NCBI RefSeq assembly: GCF_009870125.1
Contig: NC_046680.1
Span: 21,347,501-21,411,500, forward strand
DNA length: 64,000 nt
DNA from: Drosophila pseudoobscura
Taxonomy: Eukaryota; Arthropoda; Insecta; Diptera; Drosophilidae
Reading direction: 5' to 3'
The translations under genes and the position numbers were made by a program. Below, one piece after another: positions 1-13,118 of this stretch; position 1 is the stretch's first letter, and the number at the start of each line of letters is the position of its first letter. Below the pieces are notes generated by a model. That model had not been told where the DNA came from. It searched no databases and saw nothing but the letters and a program-made list of their open reading frames with translations.

Positions 1-345
1 CGATGCCGATGACATGCTGCTTCTTCCATTTCTGCCATTCATGGCCATATGACACTAGACTTTGCTCATGGGCGTATGACACTAGACTGTGCCAACTGAC
101 TAGCTGCAACAACAGGGCTAGTCTTTGGAGAAGAGCACGCTTGCTGCCTTGCTGGCTGCTTGCTCACAAACAGTTCTTCAGTTGTTTGACTGATAGCGTC
201 CAGAGACGGTTTCGAACACTAATTTTGCGCTTTGTCTTGTATTTTATCTCTTCGCATCAAAGTTGTCGCAGTCTAATGTCATAACACCATCATTCCGACC
301 AATATTACCACCTATCGGCTGTGAACAACCCTGAAAACGCGACTG

Positions 346-353
346 TATCGATA
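346..353 (+). promoter_or_regulatory. DRE core promoter element of mago
   Basis: The octamer TATCGATA is a perfect DNA replication-related element (DREF site). It lies about 100 bp upstream of the mago start codon. DREs are typical of fly housekeeping promoters without a TATA box, which fits mago. Function is inferred from motif and position. Confidence 0.7.
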
Positions 354-454
354 GGTGTTTTCCACCTCTGGCCGCGTTTTAGCAAAAGTTGGAAAAATTG
401 TGTTTTTTCCTGAAAACATTAAATAAAACATCACAGATCAGTTGTAGTACGATC

Positions 455-962
455 ATGTCTTCCGAGGATTTCTATTTGCGCTATTACGTTGGACACAAGG
501 GCAAGTTCGGACACGAGTTTCTCGAGTTCGAGTTCCGGCCGGACGGCAAGCTGCGCTACGCCAACAATTCCAACTACAAAAACGACACTATGATCCGCAA
601 AGAAGCGTTTGTGCACCAGTCCGTCATGGAAGAGCTGAAACGTATCATAATTGACTCTGAGATAATGCAGGAAGACGATTTGCCCTGGCCGCCACCAGAT
701 CGCGTGGGTCGTCAGGTAAGTGCCACCACCTGAATGACTGCCAGTGAAAGTGTATTTACCTCGTCCCGTCGTTTTTTAGGAACTGGAGATTGTAATTGGC
801 GACGAGCACATCTCGTTTACTACCTCAAAAACAGGCTCATTGGTGGACGTGAATCGTTCAAAGGACCCCGAGGGCTTGCGCTGCTTCTATTATCTGGTGC
901 AAGATCTCAAGTGTTTGGTCTTCTCGCTCATCGGCCTGCACTTCAAGATCAAGCCCATATAA
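455..962 (+). CDS. mago: Mago nashi, exon junction complex core subunit
   Basis: Two coding exons, 455-715 and 780-962, are joined by a 64-bp phase-0 intron (CAG|GTAAG ... TTTTAG|G). They encode 147 aa, the exact length of fly Mago. The protein opens [19 protein letters not shown] and ends in FKIKPI, both hallmarks of the family. Mago pairs with Tsunagi/Y14 to lock eIF4A3 onto spliced mRNA; in flies it is needed for oskar mRNA localisation and for splicing of long introns. An upstream in-frame ATG at 389 gives a longer frame, but the conserved N-terminus and family length place the start at 455. A DRE lies about 100 bp upstream and an AATAAA at 1147-1152. Nothing unusual is visible. Confidence 0.97.
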
Positions 963-2130
963 GCTGCCCACTCTCATATTCGATTTTACGCATAAGTCTA
1001 TTTAAACAGACGCATTATTTTTGTAACAAAGCCTCAACAACACTAGTACTTGTATTAGCCCTAATGCTCCTCTACTTTTAGTACAACATTTGTGTACAGT
1101 TTGGAGAACGCTCTGGAAAACTGAATGAAGTGGAGTCTGTGTAACGAATAAATGACCATAAAATAAATGTACGTTTGTTTCTAGGAAATGACTTTTTTAG
1201 GGGACTAGGAAATGACATCATGATTGAGTCTTTTGGTTTCATATTTGCTGCTGAATCGAAAAACTCCTCGCAATGTTTGAATATACACACATACATATGT
1301 ACATACATGTCTATGCATGTACAGCCGGCCGGGCAGCTGTGCTGCTCTTTCTCTTACAATTTGTATGCTTTGAGCGCAGCGAGTCGGGTTTACATACAAC
1401 ATATGTATGTATGTAAATATTCTGCTAGCAAACCTACACTCATCCCATGATGCAATTCATGGGTCCACTCCTTTTCTTCAGGGTCTTATTTGTACTCTCA
1501 AATTACAAAACAAAGCTTGCTGCTGTGTATGTTGTTACTGACAAAAAATAAGCCCCGCTTGGGGCTGGACCACCTTGTATAATTGCATCATGGATCATCC
1601 TATTGCTCTCTATCATCAATTCCTTTTTGATCCTCCTTCTACTGCTCTCTCCCTCAGAGACACCACCACTGCCGCCACACATTTAAATAGCGGATTACTC
1701 TACTGCGTAGTTTCTGTCTTTGCCTATTGATCCTCTTTCTTGCTTCTATACTACTTTACGACTTCTGCTTATCGACTACAATCACATATTTTTTATAAAT
1801 CTCAGACATGGAGAGTCAGAGGCGCTCGAAGCTCAAATTTACCAAAGAAACCCGAGATCTAAACAATAAAGGGTCTCATACATGCATATGAACATATACA
1901 CAGCCTGTTTATGCTTGTATGTATCACATACGTATTACGTTTCTGTATGGGTACCATAAAACTGCGCACTGGGCAAGTTGTGGGGATGGAGAATCGGTTG
2001 AAGTGAAGCCAAAATTCATTTTTCTGAGGAAGCTGGAAGTGAACAGTCGTGTAAAAAGAGCTTTGGTTGGTTAATTGATTACAGATTTATACATATGGTG
2101 AAATCCTCATCACTGTCCTGTCCTCCCTGC
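963..2130. other. Intergenic stretch between mago and the next gene
   Basis: Contains the mago 3' UTR (AATAAA at 1147) and short imperfect runs of the CATACATATGTA type around 1290-1420. No conserved coding signal was found. The last part is probably 5' UTR and intron of the gene at 2143, because a pyrimidine-rich tract ending in GCAG stands at 2120-2134. Confidence 0.5.
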
Positions 2131-2142
2131 GCAGAATTCAAG

Positions 2143-2586
2143 ATGAGTCGCAGAAATCCATGGAACACCAAATATCAATACCAGTGCGAATACAAGTCAT
2201 ATCCCAACAATGACTATCAAGGCGAATCTGGAGATTATGCCCCTGCCCAGCAACAAAATAGGGGTCAAAACTCTTATTCGCGCGGAGCGCTTTGTCAGGA
2301 GACGAAGTATCAAGTCACGGTCACCAAACGCGAATTCTACACGGGTCCTGGAGACGCCAAGTGTCTTGACGGAGCAGGCGGGTCTGCCAGCCATTACCCA
2401 GCCGTCCAGCAAAACGGTGCCGCCAAATCGGTATCGCGTGCTGCCGCTCGCAGAGAGCGTGCCTATGAACGTCGGGCCCAGGCTACAGTTGATGCCATCG
2501 ATCGGGAACTGGCCAAGGATCCCGCATACCACAAGTGGATAAGCCAAGAGCGTGGAGAAGAGTTGCAGGACTGGAGATATCTTTAG
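2143..2586 (+). CDS. Uncharacterised 147-aa basic protein
   Basis: An open frame of 147 codons plus stop. The frame extends upstream to an ATG at 2095, but a strong splice acceptor (pyrimidine tract ending GCAG at about 2131-2134) lies between the two ATGs, so I place the start at 2143 (MSRRNPWNTKYQ). The protein is rich in Tyr, Gln and Arg. It has a low-complexity first half and an Arg-rich, probably helical segment (about residues 104-130, with A-A-A-R-R-E-R-A), then a C-terminus ending in D-W-R-Y-L. No signal peptide or membrane segment is seen, and I do not recognise a domain. AATAAA at 2634-2639 follows closely, supporting a real transcript. It sits between mago and the 3' end of Magi. 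Confidence 0.7.
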   Translation: MSRRNPWNTKYQYQCEYKSYPNNDYQGESGDYAPAQQQNRGQNSYSRGALCQETKYQVTVTKREFYTGPGDAKCLDGAGGSASHYPAVQQNGAAKSVSRAAARRERAYERRAQATVDAIDRELAKDPAYHKWISQERGEELQDWRYL

Positions 2587-2639
2587 TTTTCGCTTCATCA
2601 ACAACCCACGGGTTATATCCCCATTTAATTTTCAATAAA

Positions 2640-3296
2640 TATTTGAATATTTGATATATTTTGTGGACATATCTCTTGAATTTTGTTAAAATGCGTTGAA
2701 TAAACGAGCGTCTTTCACTATTTCTTTCTTATTTCCAAAATGTATCATCAGCAATTTGCGAAGCACATATGTACACATCTTTTATTCAAACAAGGAGCAA
2801 TAGCTGCCGATGAATCACATTCCATTGCGTCTGATCTTTGAAAAACAAATGAAGAATTCTTTTAAGCATATTATATATATTCGTACATATACAGTAAATT
2901 AAATACCAACAAATACCGTTTAAATAAGTCTAAATTGGATTTATAAAATACTTGTGAATAAAATATTGAAGTCCTTTACATTTGTACATTTACAATCTAA
3001 TTTTCGAATACGAGTTTAAAATGCAGTAAATATCTCACAATCTGATATGCCTATGTCTGGATATAGTCTAAGCCTACGCCACTGAATGGTATTTCGAATA
3101 AAAACTGGTATAGAAGATGCATTCACGAAACGTCTCGAGATTCGTAAAGTGATAGATTTACAGAGGCTTACTAAATTCAGTCTTTGGGTTTACCTAATGA
3201 AGTACTAATTACAAACAAGTCTCCTTCCGATCCATACGAGCACGAGAACTAACACTAGAGAAAGCTCTTGTAGAGCCGGATTCGTAGATCTCAGAG
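2640..3296. other. AT-rich intergenic stretch, likely Magi 3' UTR
   Basis: AT-rich sequence between two convergent genes. It probably holds the 3' UTR of Magi, with AATAAA-like hexamers on the minus strand side. No coding signal on either strand. Confidence 0.5.
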
Positions 3297-6200
3297 TCAT
3301 AATTGTGGCTGCTGTTGGTGCAGGGCCAGAGTGGCCGCAATATTGTTGCTGGGTCGCTCCACGTAGCCCCCTTGTCCGGGCATGGGCATTGACATGGGCA
3401 TCTCCAGTTGCTGTTGGTGGTGGAGCTGATGCTGCAGCTGCTGATGTTGCTGCTGGATGGCTTGCTGATTTTGCTGTGGTAGCTGCTGCTGTTGCTGATG
3501 TGATGGCAGTGATGGCGCTTTAAGCAGACTGGGAGATGCTTGGAGCGGTGTATTGCTGCCCAGACCAGCACTGCTTCCACCGGGACTGGGGCCGCCTTGC
3601 TTCAGGGGACAGCCGATGGTGAGACGCACATGCAGACCAGACTCCTTGATGAGATTCACAACGTCGCCGTGTGACATGCCTGCTATTTCGATCCGATTCA
3701 CGGCTATAATGCGGTCGCCCACCTTGAGCTCCCCACAACGATCCGCTGGACTGCCGGGAATCAGTTTTCCTAGGGATCCGAGGGATATTGAGATGAGATT
3801 AGGATGGGATTTAGCGACTAGACTAGATGAGACCGCCTTACCTATGGTCGAGCCGTAATAATGATTCGATGAGGATATTATGACGAAGCCAAAGCCCTCG
3901 TTCTCATGTCGGCTGACAATAACATCGTAGGGATACCGTCGCATCTGCGATACCAGCGGAGGAGCCTGCTGCAGAAGTGGACCCCGTCGTCGGCGCAGGA
4001 TCATCGTGACCTGGCCACGCAGACCAGATTCACCCACCAATGAGACGACTTTGTGATGCGAAGATTTTAGCTGTGGGAAACAGATTAGCAGAGGACTTTA
4101 TGGAGTCACACGATGCACTGCGACTGCCACTTACCACATTGATGCCATCGATGCTGAGTATCTCATCGCCGGTGGCTATGCGCTGATCCTGATCTGCGGC
4201 CCCGCCCGGCACAATGTGGCCGACGGTCACCTGAGAGCCCTCCTCGGTGCCACCGACAATGCGGAAGCCAAAGCCCAGAGCCTGACGCTCCAGTGTCACC
4301 TCGGTCAGCTCGCACTGGTCCGCGTCCTCGGAGGCATCGAGTAGGGCTCCGTTGCGCCAGCTGGGCGAGTGCTGCATCTGCTGCTGGGGAGGATCGAGGT
4401 TGGCAAAGCCCACGCGCCTCCGATCGCTAAGCAGCTCGTTGACACGCCGCTGTATCCGCTCGTTCTGAATGTGGGCCGCCTGCAGGGGCGAGTACTGGCC
4501 GCTTCCTCCCGAGATCGTTGAGTGCTGCGGCTGCACAAAGTAGCCCGGACGGTAGCGCTGGGCCTGGCAGTCGTAGCAGTAGCAGGACTCGTGGTGCGTC
4601 AGCGGCAGCGGCAATGGCTGCATGCTGGGAGGCAGCCCATAGATGCCGCCTCCACTATCCGCCTGAAGTGAAGCCTCGGCCAGACGTTCGCTCAGCCGAC
4701 TGACCATCTTGGGATAGGGATCCATGAAAGGTATGTCGTCCAGCTCCTGCAGACTGCTGTTCGACTTGCCCTGAGAGTGCATCTGAAGGGGCTTTCTCGC
4801 CTCCGTCTCGTCCGACGGTGCGTCACCGCCGTCCACTTCATTGCTGGGCGTCTGGACCCTGGCACGTCGTGTGTCCACCAGTGGAGTCTTCGGCCGCATG
4901 GGCAGCACTTCCTTGACTTGGGTGCTGTACAGGTCTGCCGTGGGGGTCTTGCTGCGGAAGAGCCCGCTGCCCACAAAGTTCTTGCGCAACTTGGCCACGT
5001 TCCCCACCTGATTGAGCTGATTCAACTGACTGAGCGGGTTGGCAGGCTGGTCGGGGGGCGTGCGTTGGATCTTCACTGCTGTGGGTGTCGTCTGGCTGCA
5101 CTCCTTGAGTAGCTCGACCACATAGAAGTGTGGCTTGTTCCGAACGTTGATTCCATTGATCTCCAGCAGCACATCGCCTTCCATTAGTTGGGTGCAGCAG
5201 CTGCGATCGAGAATCTTCTTCACGATCTGGCCGCAGGCGGAGTCGGCAATGGTGAATCCGAAGCCCATGGCTCCCTTCATGATGGAGAAGGTGTACAGTT
5301 CCGGCTTCTTCATCAGAATGAAGCCACTGCCACTGCCACTTGCCTTGCCGGCCCCCTCGCCGGACAGATCCAGAAAGTTGTAGTTGCCATCCATGTTGAG
5401 ACGCCGCTGCTTGTCGGAGTCACGTCCATCCACAGCAACGGCCACGGCCATGGTGGTCACCACCTCCGTGTTGGGATCGTTGGGATCGAAGGGCAGCGGA
5501 TAGCCGCGACAAACCTCCAGGGCAGCCCTCTCTCCGGGCAGTATCGACTGGAATATGTTGACCATATCGTGATGCGTGTAACCCAGGACGCAGGTGTCGT
5601 TCACATAGACCAGGACGTCGCCCGTCTGCAGCTGGCCATCCAACCAGGCGGGACCATTCGGCACAACGGTCTTGATTTGCAGAAACTCCTCCACATCCCC
5701 GCCAGCACTGCCATCGCTCCCAACGATGGTGAAACCGAGGCCACGGGTGGACTTTAGCAAGGTGGTGTTGATGCGCTGGCCCTGCAACTCTGCGGGATTG
5801 CGGGTGAACTTGTAGAGCAGTTTCACTGGCGCTTCATCCTCAACCTCTGCATCCACCGCCGTTGGAGTCTTGGAACGCTGCTCCTGCTGCTGATGCTGCT
5901 GCTGCTGGTTTTGTTGTTGTTGCTGCTGGAGCTGAAGCTGCTGCTGCTGCTGATGTTGCTGTTGTTGTTGTTGCTGTTGCTGCTGCTGACGTTGCTCTGC
6001 AGCCCTCCTCTTGGCTTCCAGAACAGGGTTCTCGTACTGCGTCCTGCGATTCACATGATCGATAAAGTACATGCCGTACATGGAGTCCTCGATCTTTTCC
6101 CAGCCATAAGGCAGCTCGTCCTCGCAGCAATCCTCCAGAGACTTCTTCTGGTACTTGGACAGGCGAGGATCCAGCCAGTGGGAGGTTCCAGTGTTGTGGC

Positions 6201-9200
6201 TGCAATGGGACAGACATCATCGTAAGTTAAAGACCACGATTTAGATCTGAGAGCATTCTACTTACTCGATGAAGTACAGTTCGCCACGTTCGGTGTATGC
6301 CGTCTCCCATTTAGGAGGCAGTGGTCCCAGGCCGTCGCCAGGATCCTCGTGATTACCATCTCCGCCACCGCACTCGCTGCCCAAACTGCTGTCACCAGCC
6401 TCGCCGTTGTAGTACGTGTTCTGCAGGAGATTCTCTGCATGGAAAAAGGGAAACAGTTCGTTAGAGCCTCAACCAACCTCAAATCGTTCATTGAACCCAA
6501 ATGCAGGTTGCAATTGGGGAAAAAGAGTCACAGAGCTGATTGCCCAGCCACCCGAAAATAGTTTGTTGAAGCCTCCCCCCACACTGATGCAGCCATTGAC
6601 TGCCACTGACTGGACACTGCCCCATCCATTCGACGATTCTCTGTTGATTGAAGCGTTAAGAGTTTTCGATTGGGGCAAACCGGAATTATAATTATTATTA
6701 GCATCTTTGTGGTGCTGTGTGGTGCTGTGCTTTCAGTGGTCAGGGCACGACGACAGTTGCCAGGCAGGCTCTAGTTAGGCTAATGACCTACTTTCCACAT
6801 CCAGAGAGAGTGGTATGGAATGGTGTGGTATGGCATGGCATGGGATGAGTTGTGGGTAGTCGGAGCGGAGCTCCCGTCGCAATGAGTCGCCACTCTGGTT
6901 GGATGCGGCGATGAGTAATGGAGAAATTTTAATTATGGCCAACTCTGACTGGGCCCCTTTAAGTGGAAAAATGACATGGCCTATGCAATTTTCCAAGGTT
7001 ACACCGTTTGAGCAGAGATCATGATAAGAAAAACTCGATTGGATTTAAGAAAACCTTAGTTCAAAGCACGCCTCTGCATCGAATCAGTCATGATGCTGGC
7101 ATGATAATTATGCTAAAATATACATCGATAATGTCGCCAGGCCCCAGACCACTCATCGTTAACCCCTTTTAAGGTGCATGCCCCCTCAGTTGTACTCCAT
7201 ATGTATACTAAACATAGATGCACCCGTGGAATAGGGCTAATCGAATGACGGGGGCCCCAGAGACCGAAAGACCCACCTCTGGCCATCATATTCACCACCA
7301 TACAACATACGAGTATTGCGAATCATTTGAATAGAAAGATGAATATTTATGCCATGCCAGACACACAGGCAAGTAGAACAGGCCGCCGGGTAGAGAACGA
7401 AGGGGGTAGAGGAACGAAGGGAGACAGAAGCGAGCGACAGACACACTGCTAAACGGTAAAAGCGCGCCATCTTCTGATGCTTTATTCTGCTTTTTCTTTC
7501 TCTTAGATTAGTTTTTACTCTCAATGGTAAGAGCGAGAGAGGGATATAGTGGGAGAGGCTGAGCGGGAAGCTCGTTTGAATAGCTGTAGTCTGCAGATGC
7601 AAAACGCGCGTGTGTGTGTCTCTCAGAAAGTGCAGCCAGAAAGTGTAAACGAGGGAGACGGATAGAACAAGCGGAGAGTCTCTCCCAGCGTGCATGCTAG
7701 ACTTATATGAGGTGAGGCATTAAGCAGTACTATGTGTATGGCAAGGTGTGGACCTTACTTAGATACACCTTGCCAGCGCGGAAGTTGCTGGGCGGCTGCT
7801 GCGGCACAGTTTGACTCCCTCCCAGTTCCTTCCCCCACCGTCGCTTTGGTTCATCGTTTGCTATTGCGCTGCTTTCGTTCGCAACTCCACTGCTTGCACT
7901 GCATTGTGTAAATATTTGTACGAGCAGAAGAGCGATTAAGGGAGAGGGGCCGGGTGTATTTGATCGCCAGATGTAGCACAGAATACTATTCACAGCTGTA
8001 CGCACGTGTGTGTGTGTGTATGTGTTCAACTAATACTTCGACTAGGGATGCCCAACCGAATGGAATGCAGTTTAGTTACCTTACCCACTCCCACATCCAC
8101 CCACTCATGGCTATTGCTTTCCAGCCACCTTCTTTTGCTCTAATATTTACTGCTCTTTTGGTCTAATATTTACATAGCTCCGACACACATTCGCCGTTAC
8201 GTTACTATCGTAGATATACGCTGTTATCTATGCTGAAAATGTACATATCTCAAAGGTATATATTTGCATACGTTCATGGGTAGATAAGGCCGTGCAAATG
8301 ATTATTTTTCGAACAACCTAACCATCGTACTATAAGAAGAGAATTGGAGCTACAGGTATAATAGCGAACAGTCTAGTCTTTCTAGTCTTTAAGTTTCAGC
8401 TTCTCTGATCTATTTCAACAATCTATGTACACTCGAATCTCGTCTTTAAGCACTTTCCTCAGAGATGTTGCTTGATAGTTGCTTTCCAGGGCAGAGAACA
8501 AATCGTAAGCCTTGTACGACAGCTCATAAAAGTGACTCATCCTCTGAGAATGTTGGCCTGAATGGATCCCAAAAAAAAGAGTGAAGTAAAGAAGAAACGA
8601 AGCGAGAGCCTCAAGTCGGAGGCTTTCTTTAGCCGAACAAAGAATATCCATTACTCATAATTACAGGGATTGCCAGAACGATGATAATGATGATAATGAT
8701 TGGCATACGGATCGGTACCAAAGATTGTGGCTAATTGCATTTGGAGTTTAGTGAGAGAAATTCGAACAGTTTAGTTCTGTACAGAGATCAATCGGATCGG
8801 TAATTGGCTAATGCATTAATGCTTTGGTAAACGTCTAAAAATAATGATGGCACTACAGAAACAGAAACAACAGAACTCTAAACAAAGAGATCACAGCAGA
8901 GCAGAACAGAGGCAGACTTTCGACGAACATGTGTGCGGCCTGTGCCACCATTGAAGCAGATCCAGACACAGATACAGACACCGACAATCCCCCGGAATCT
9001 GCAACAGAGAGCACACAAATTACATAAAAGCTGAACGGCAGTACACGGACGGTCATTGACTCTGGGGCCCATTGACAGAAAACAAAAGTCAAACCCATAG
9101 TTACGCACGCGTCGTAGCGGCGTGGGGAAGAGGGGACTGAGCGAATGGGGGTCAGAGAGCGGGCCAAGCGGACAAGGCAAGGGGGGCGTGACTTGGCCAG

Positions 9201-12200
9201 TTCGTTACGGAGTCGTGGCCTCAGCTCTTTATTTCGCATTTTGAACCTAAATGATGTTAAAAACGCCATTATCTAATTGCCAATGTTACCCACTTTGGCT
9301 TCATCCACTTGAACCACTGTTTCAAGGTTCCCCCGATCTCCAAAAATAGTATCACAGTCTCAAGATCGACGTACTCCGCTGACTTCAAAGTTCGTGTCTG
9401 TTCGGATATCGCCACTTGTAAGCTGTCACCGGGAGTCGTGTGTCTTTCAACACGATCATACAACAGCATGAAGAAGTCAAAGAAATCGTTTATAAAATCG
9501 GTCAAAGTTTTGCCTTAACTGGAGTGTCGTATATATATCATTCGTATGTTCCTTTAAGCAACACAAACATATCTTTTTAATGTCTAGCCAAGTGAAAGAC
9601 CCATTCCGCTACAGCACTAATTTGTACAATTCCCGAGTAACATAAACGTGAACGTGAACATAAATTAGAGGCAGTAATGAGCCGCTTGTTCTTCCACTCC
9701 AGCACTGCTTACTATGGATATCCCGTCTAGACCGCTAGACTGCTTGAACTGAAGATGACGCTGAAGCTGTATCTGGAACTGGAGTTTCCCCCAAGTTACG
9801 GAATGTCCACTTGAGCATACGACGGGGTTCCATTGTGGGGGAGCAAGAACAAGACTCGTAATTTGCTTGGACCTACACTCAGGAATTACTCCGCCCGCAT
9901 TGGTTTGAATAGAGTCCGCTACTTGCTACTTGCAACTTGCAACTTGCAACTTTAGATTAACAACTGCCGCATGCGTGGCAATTGATGTCATCGACGTATG
10001 TGTGCCCCACTTGGGGGCAGCATGAACCCAACGTTGTCTTTGTTCTCGCAGGGAAAAAGGGCGGCGACGTCGGGCATGCTGTGTGTCATTTGTGACATGA
10101 CTCCTTCTACTCCTTCTCTTCCTCCTTATGGGTGCCTTCGCCTAATGATTGCATCTAATTGGCTTTGCTGCTTCGTTAACTTGGCTTACATGGCACGCCA
10201 TAAACTAGTGGATCTCCCCGGGTCCCCTGGCTGGCTGTCGTAATCAAGAAATTAATAATCGCATCATATGATGCAGGGACAGGCTGCACTGCAACTCCAA
10301 AGCCCCCGCCTGAAGGTTCTACACGCTGCCTGCTAATTGCCTCTGACGTGAGGCGTAAATGATAAGAAGAAAACAACATTGAGGGTCGCTGAGGGTCCCG
10401 CCTCCTCTACGCGAGTAGTTCATTGCCGCCACTTGCAGAAGGAGTCTCACACTCTGCTTCCGCGGGCATCCGCCAGATTAACATCCCCGTTCCAAGAGAG
10501 CTTTGCGTTCGTCTAATCAAAGCCTCGTCTCCCCACTAATTAAGTTGCAAAAAAGAAACCCAACGCCTCGAGGTACTTTGGATACAGGTGTTGCCCCCGA
10601 AAAGTTGTTGCCAAATACAGCGGCCGCTCCAACAATGGGATGACAGAATGGAAGGGAGCCCACAAGATACTAAACCACAAACTTGCCCAACTTCCGAAAA
10701 CGACTCCCCCCACTCCACTCTCCATCCACACGCAGCTGGTGTTGTACATACATACATATATGTTTTTCGAATGGATATATGTATCAATGAGATGAGTGGG
10801 TTTAGTTTGCATAGAAAATAAGATTGAACTCGTTCGGAGATCGCTTGTGTTACTAATTTCAGATGTGGGGCCAAGTTTTGTGCTCTTATAAGGTTATTGT
10901 TCGGAGATGCAGAGCTTTGTCTGAAGATTCACAAAGCTATTAGCCACAAAACAGCTCAATCTACACACATGCCATATACGTATTGTTCTATTAATATTCA
11001 TAATGATGGGAGAACCTATTCACATAATACATACCATTTTCCAAAAACCCCTGCTTAAAGTGTTTCATAGCCCGACTGTTATCCATTAGGCAGCCCTGTG
11101 TTAAATCGTAGCCAAATAATCTCAAATACGGACATTTTTAGTAGACCAGCAACGATTTGGCTAAACATTTACAACTTAATGGCCTACAGCCTACAGTTTA
11201 TCGGCTGTGTGGCCTGCTCTATAAATATTAATTTCCCACATCAGGTATGTAGATTCTAGACCACCCACCAATTAAGTGCGCCCCCTCAGACACAGTGCCC
11301 ATCGAGAGCACGGGCGAATAGAGTAAAGTAAGTCAATCAACGACAGAAACGAGGCTACCTCCGCGCACCCTCCATCGCATCTCTGCCTCCTCGTATTTAT
11401 AGCCACTTTTCTGAATCAGCTTTTCGCTTCTTTGCGTGTCTCATTCATTCATGAAGTTGTGGTCTTACTATGAATTCACTCTGAGCTTGAAACTGAGGCT
11501 GATTCTGGCACCACAATGATGTGGATGGATCGACTGGGGTTCACCAGGGGCTTCCGTGGCTCGTGACTCGTGACTCGTGTGTGTGGGAAAGTGATGACAA
11601 GTGGATTAGATGTAACGGGAGTAGAGTATGATATGACACTTGCATCAGCAGCAGCAGCAGCCACAGCAGGCACACAACAGAAACACCCAATGTTATATTG
11701 AGGGTGTAATACTTAGTCCTCTAAGAAGCAGCTAAGAAAGAAGACCCACAACACGGTGGGGCAGCACAAGAAGGCCCAAGAAGAAGAAGGTCCCAGCAAA
11801 AGTGGGCTTTGGCTTACATCAGAACATTTGTTGTTGCCGTTAGCTCCAATCCAACCTCCCCTCTCATCCGTTGTTCCAGTTTTTCGGTAATTTCCATTCG
11901 TCACCTCAGAGAGGCAGCGCAACCAATTTCATGGCACTGCAAGTGCATTTTCAACTTGAAATTGAAAACGAATGGAAATTGGAGTACCAGTGGGAGTGGA
12001 AGTGGGAGTAGGACTGGGAGTGGCACTGCAAGTGGGCGTAGTGAAATTGGAGGCCATGTGTGTGTGTGTGCTGGCGGCGGGCGGAAATGAGTCACTCTTC
12101 GGTGGTGGTGTCTCGAGAGGCACTAATTAAAATTCATATTTTATGAGGCGAATCGAAAATGGAAATTCGATTTGGGGACAGAGCTTAGGGCACAGCTCGG

Positions 12201-13118
12201 CGGCACACAGTCTCTCTGCACTGACTAATTATGTACATGATGGATCTTGTTGTTCCCATAAATTAGTTAGCTATCATTTAAGTGGCTTTTACCTTTGCTG
12301 CCTTTCAGAATGCTGCTCGGGTGGCCTGGCGGTCGACCTATGGCTGCTGGGCCTCCGTTGATTCCATTATTGGTTATCCCATTTCCAGGCAGTCCAGCGA
12401 TGAACTGATTGTGCACCGTCGACATCTGGCTGTTCAGCGAGGCAGCATCTTCGCGAGAGGCAGAGTTCCCAGCTGTGGCTGTGGCTGTGGCTGCGGCTGC
12501 CGTTGTGCCTGTTGCAAGGGCGGATGATTTCTTCACAGCCGGCGGCGGCGGCGGGGGCAGAAGGTGGTGGACGCTGCCGGGTGGCGCCATTGCGGACTTA
12601 TCCGCATTGCCGTTACCAGCCACGTCTGAGCCTGTTGCAGCGGCCTCACAATTATCATCGACGCTGTCGCTGTTGTTGCAAATGAATTTCTTGCCACTTC
12701 CGTTGGCCAGGCTAGAACTCAGATTCGAGTTTCCGTTAAATGCTGCAAAACTAGTTGAGACCGGAGCACCAGCACCGGCACCGGCACTGGCACTGTCACT
12801 GGCAGCAGCAGGATGTGGATGTGGATGTGGATGTGAGTGCGAGAGTTGGTGGGAAGCATTCAGAGGCGCCAGCTGTTGCTGTTGCTGTTGATGCGGCTGT
12901 TGATAGAAGTGATTGTTAAAGTGCTGTTGCTGTTGCTGTTGCTGCTGTTGTTTCTGCTGCTGTTGCTGCTGATGTTGCTGTTGTTGTTGGAGCATTAGGT
13001 AATCAGCGGCAGACGATGACGACGCTGCTGCTGTCTTGGCCATTGGTACGCCTCTGGCTGCCACGCCTGCTCCCCCACCGCCAGCTATCGTCGTGGTTGT
13101 GGCTGTTATTATGGGCAT
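3297..13118 (-). CDS. Magi: Magi, MAGUK-inverted WW/PDZ scaffold
   Basis: Five coding exons on the minus strand: 13118-12293, 6434-6266, 6199-4135, 4070-3842 and 3769-3297. Every junction is GT-AG and in phase; the sum is 3762 nt, 1253 aa. A low-complexity, polyglutamine-rich N-terminus is followed by two WW domains (about 313-344, LPPKW...SHWLDP, and 360-392, LPYGWEK...YENP) and four PDZ domains (about 475-563, 635-715, 935-1025 and 1055-1140; loops [33 protein letters not shown]). A second polyglutamine tract lies between WW2 and PDZ1. MAGI scaffolds organise adherens junctions and synapses; the fly protein lacks the guanylate-kinase module of vertebrate MAGIs, and none is visible here. The start is the ATG at 13118 because the frame upstream opens only with GTG. 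Intron 1 is about 5.9 kb. Confidence 0.93.
8415..9469 (-). CDS. Possible small gene nested in Magi intron 1
   Basis: Two minus-strand frames, 9469-9290 and 8543-8415, are joined in phase 0 by a plausible donor (TGG|GTAAC) and acceptor (CATTCTCAG|AGG). They predict 102 aa with ordinary codon composition and no low complexity: an acidic/hydrophobic middle ([19 protein letters not shown]) and a Tyr-rich second exon ([19 protein letters not shown]). The frame is closed upstream by a stop just before a TTG, so the first usable start is the ATG at 9469. I recognise no domain. Magi is transcribed through it on the same strand, so it could also be an alternative Magi exon set. The roughly 746-bp intron is longer than usual here, which lowers confidence. 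Confidence 0.38.

Noticed and set aside
3-284. 93-codon plus-strand frame at the left edge
   Set aside because: Cys/Leu/Arg-rich translation with an internal near-repeat (YDTRLCS); no family match, and too close to the edge to judge.
8853-9269. 138-codon minus-strand frame in the Magi intron
   Set aside because: No domain, unusual composition, lies between the two exons proposed for the nested gene and has no splice support.
12409-12891. 160-codon plus-strand Ala/Gly-rich frame
   Set aside because: Antisense of the low-complexity first coding exon of Magi.
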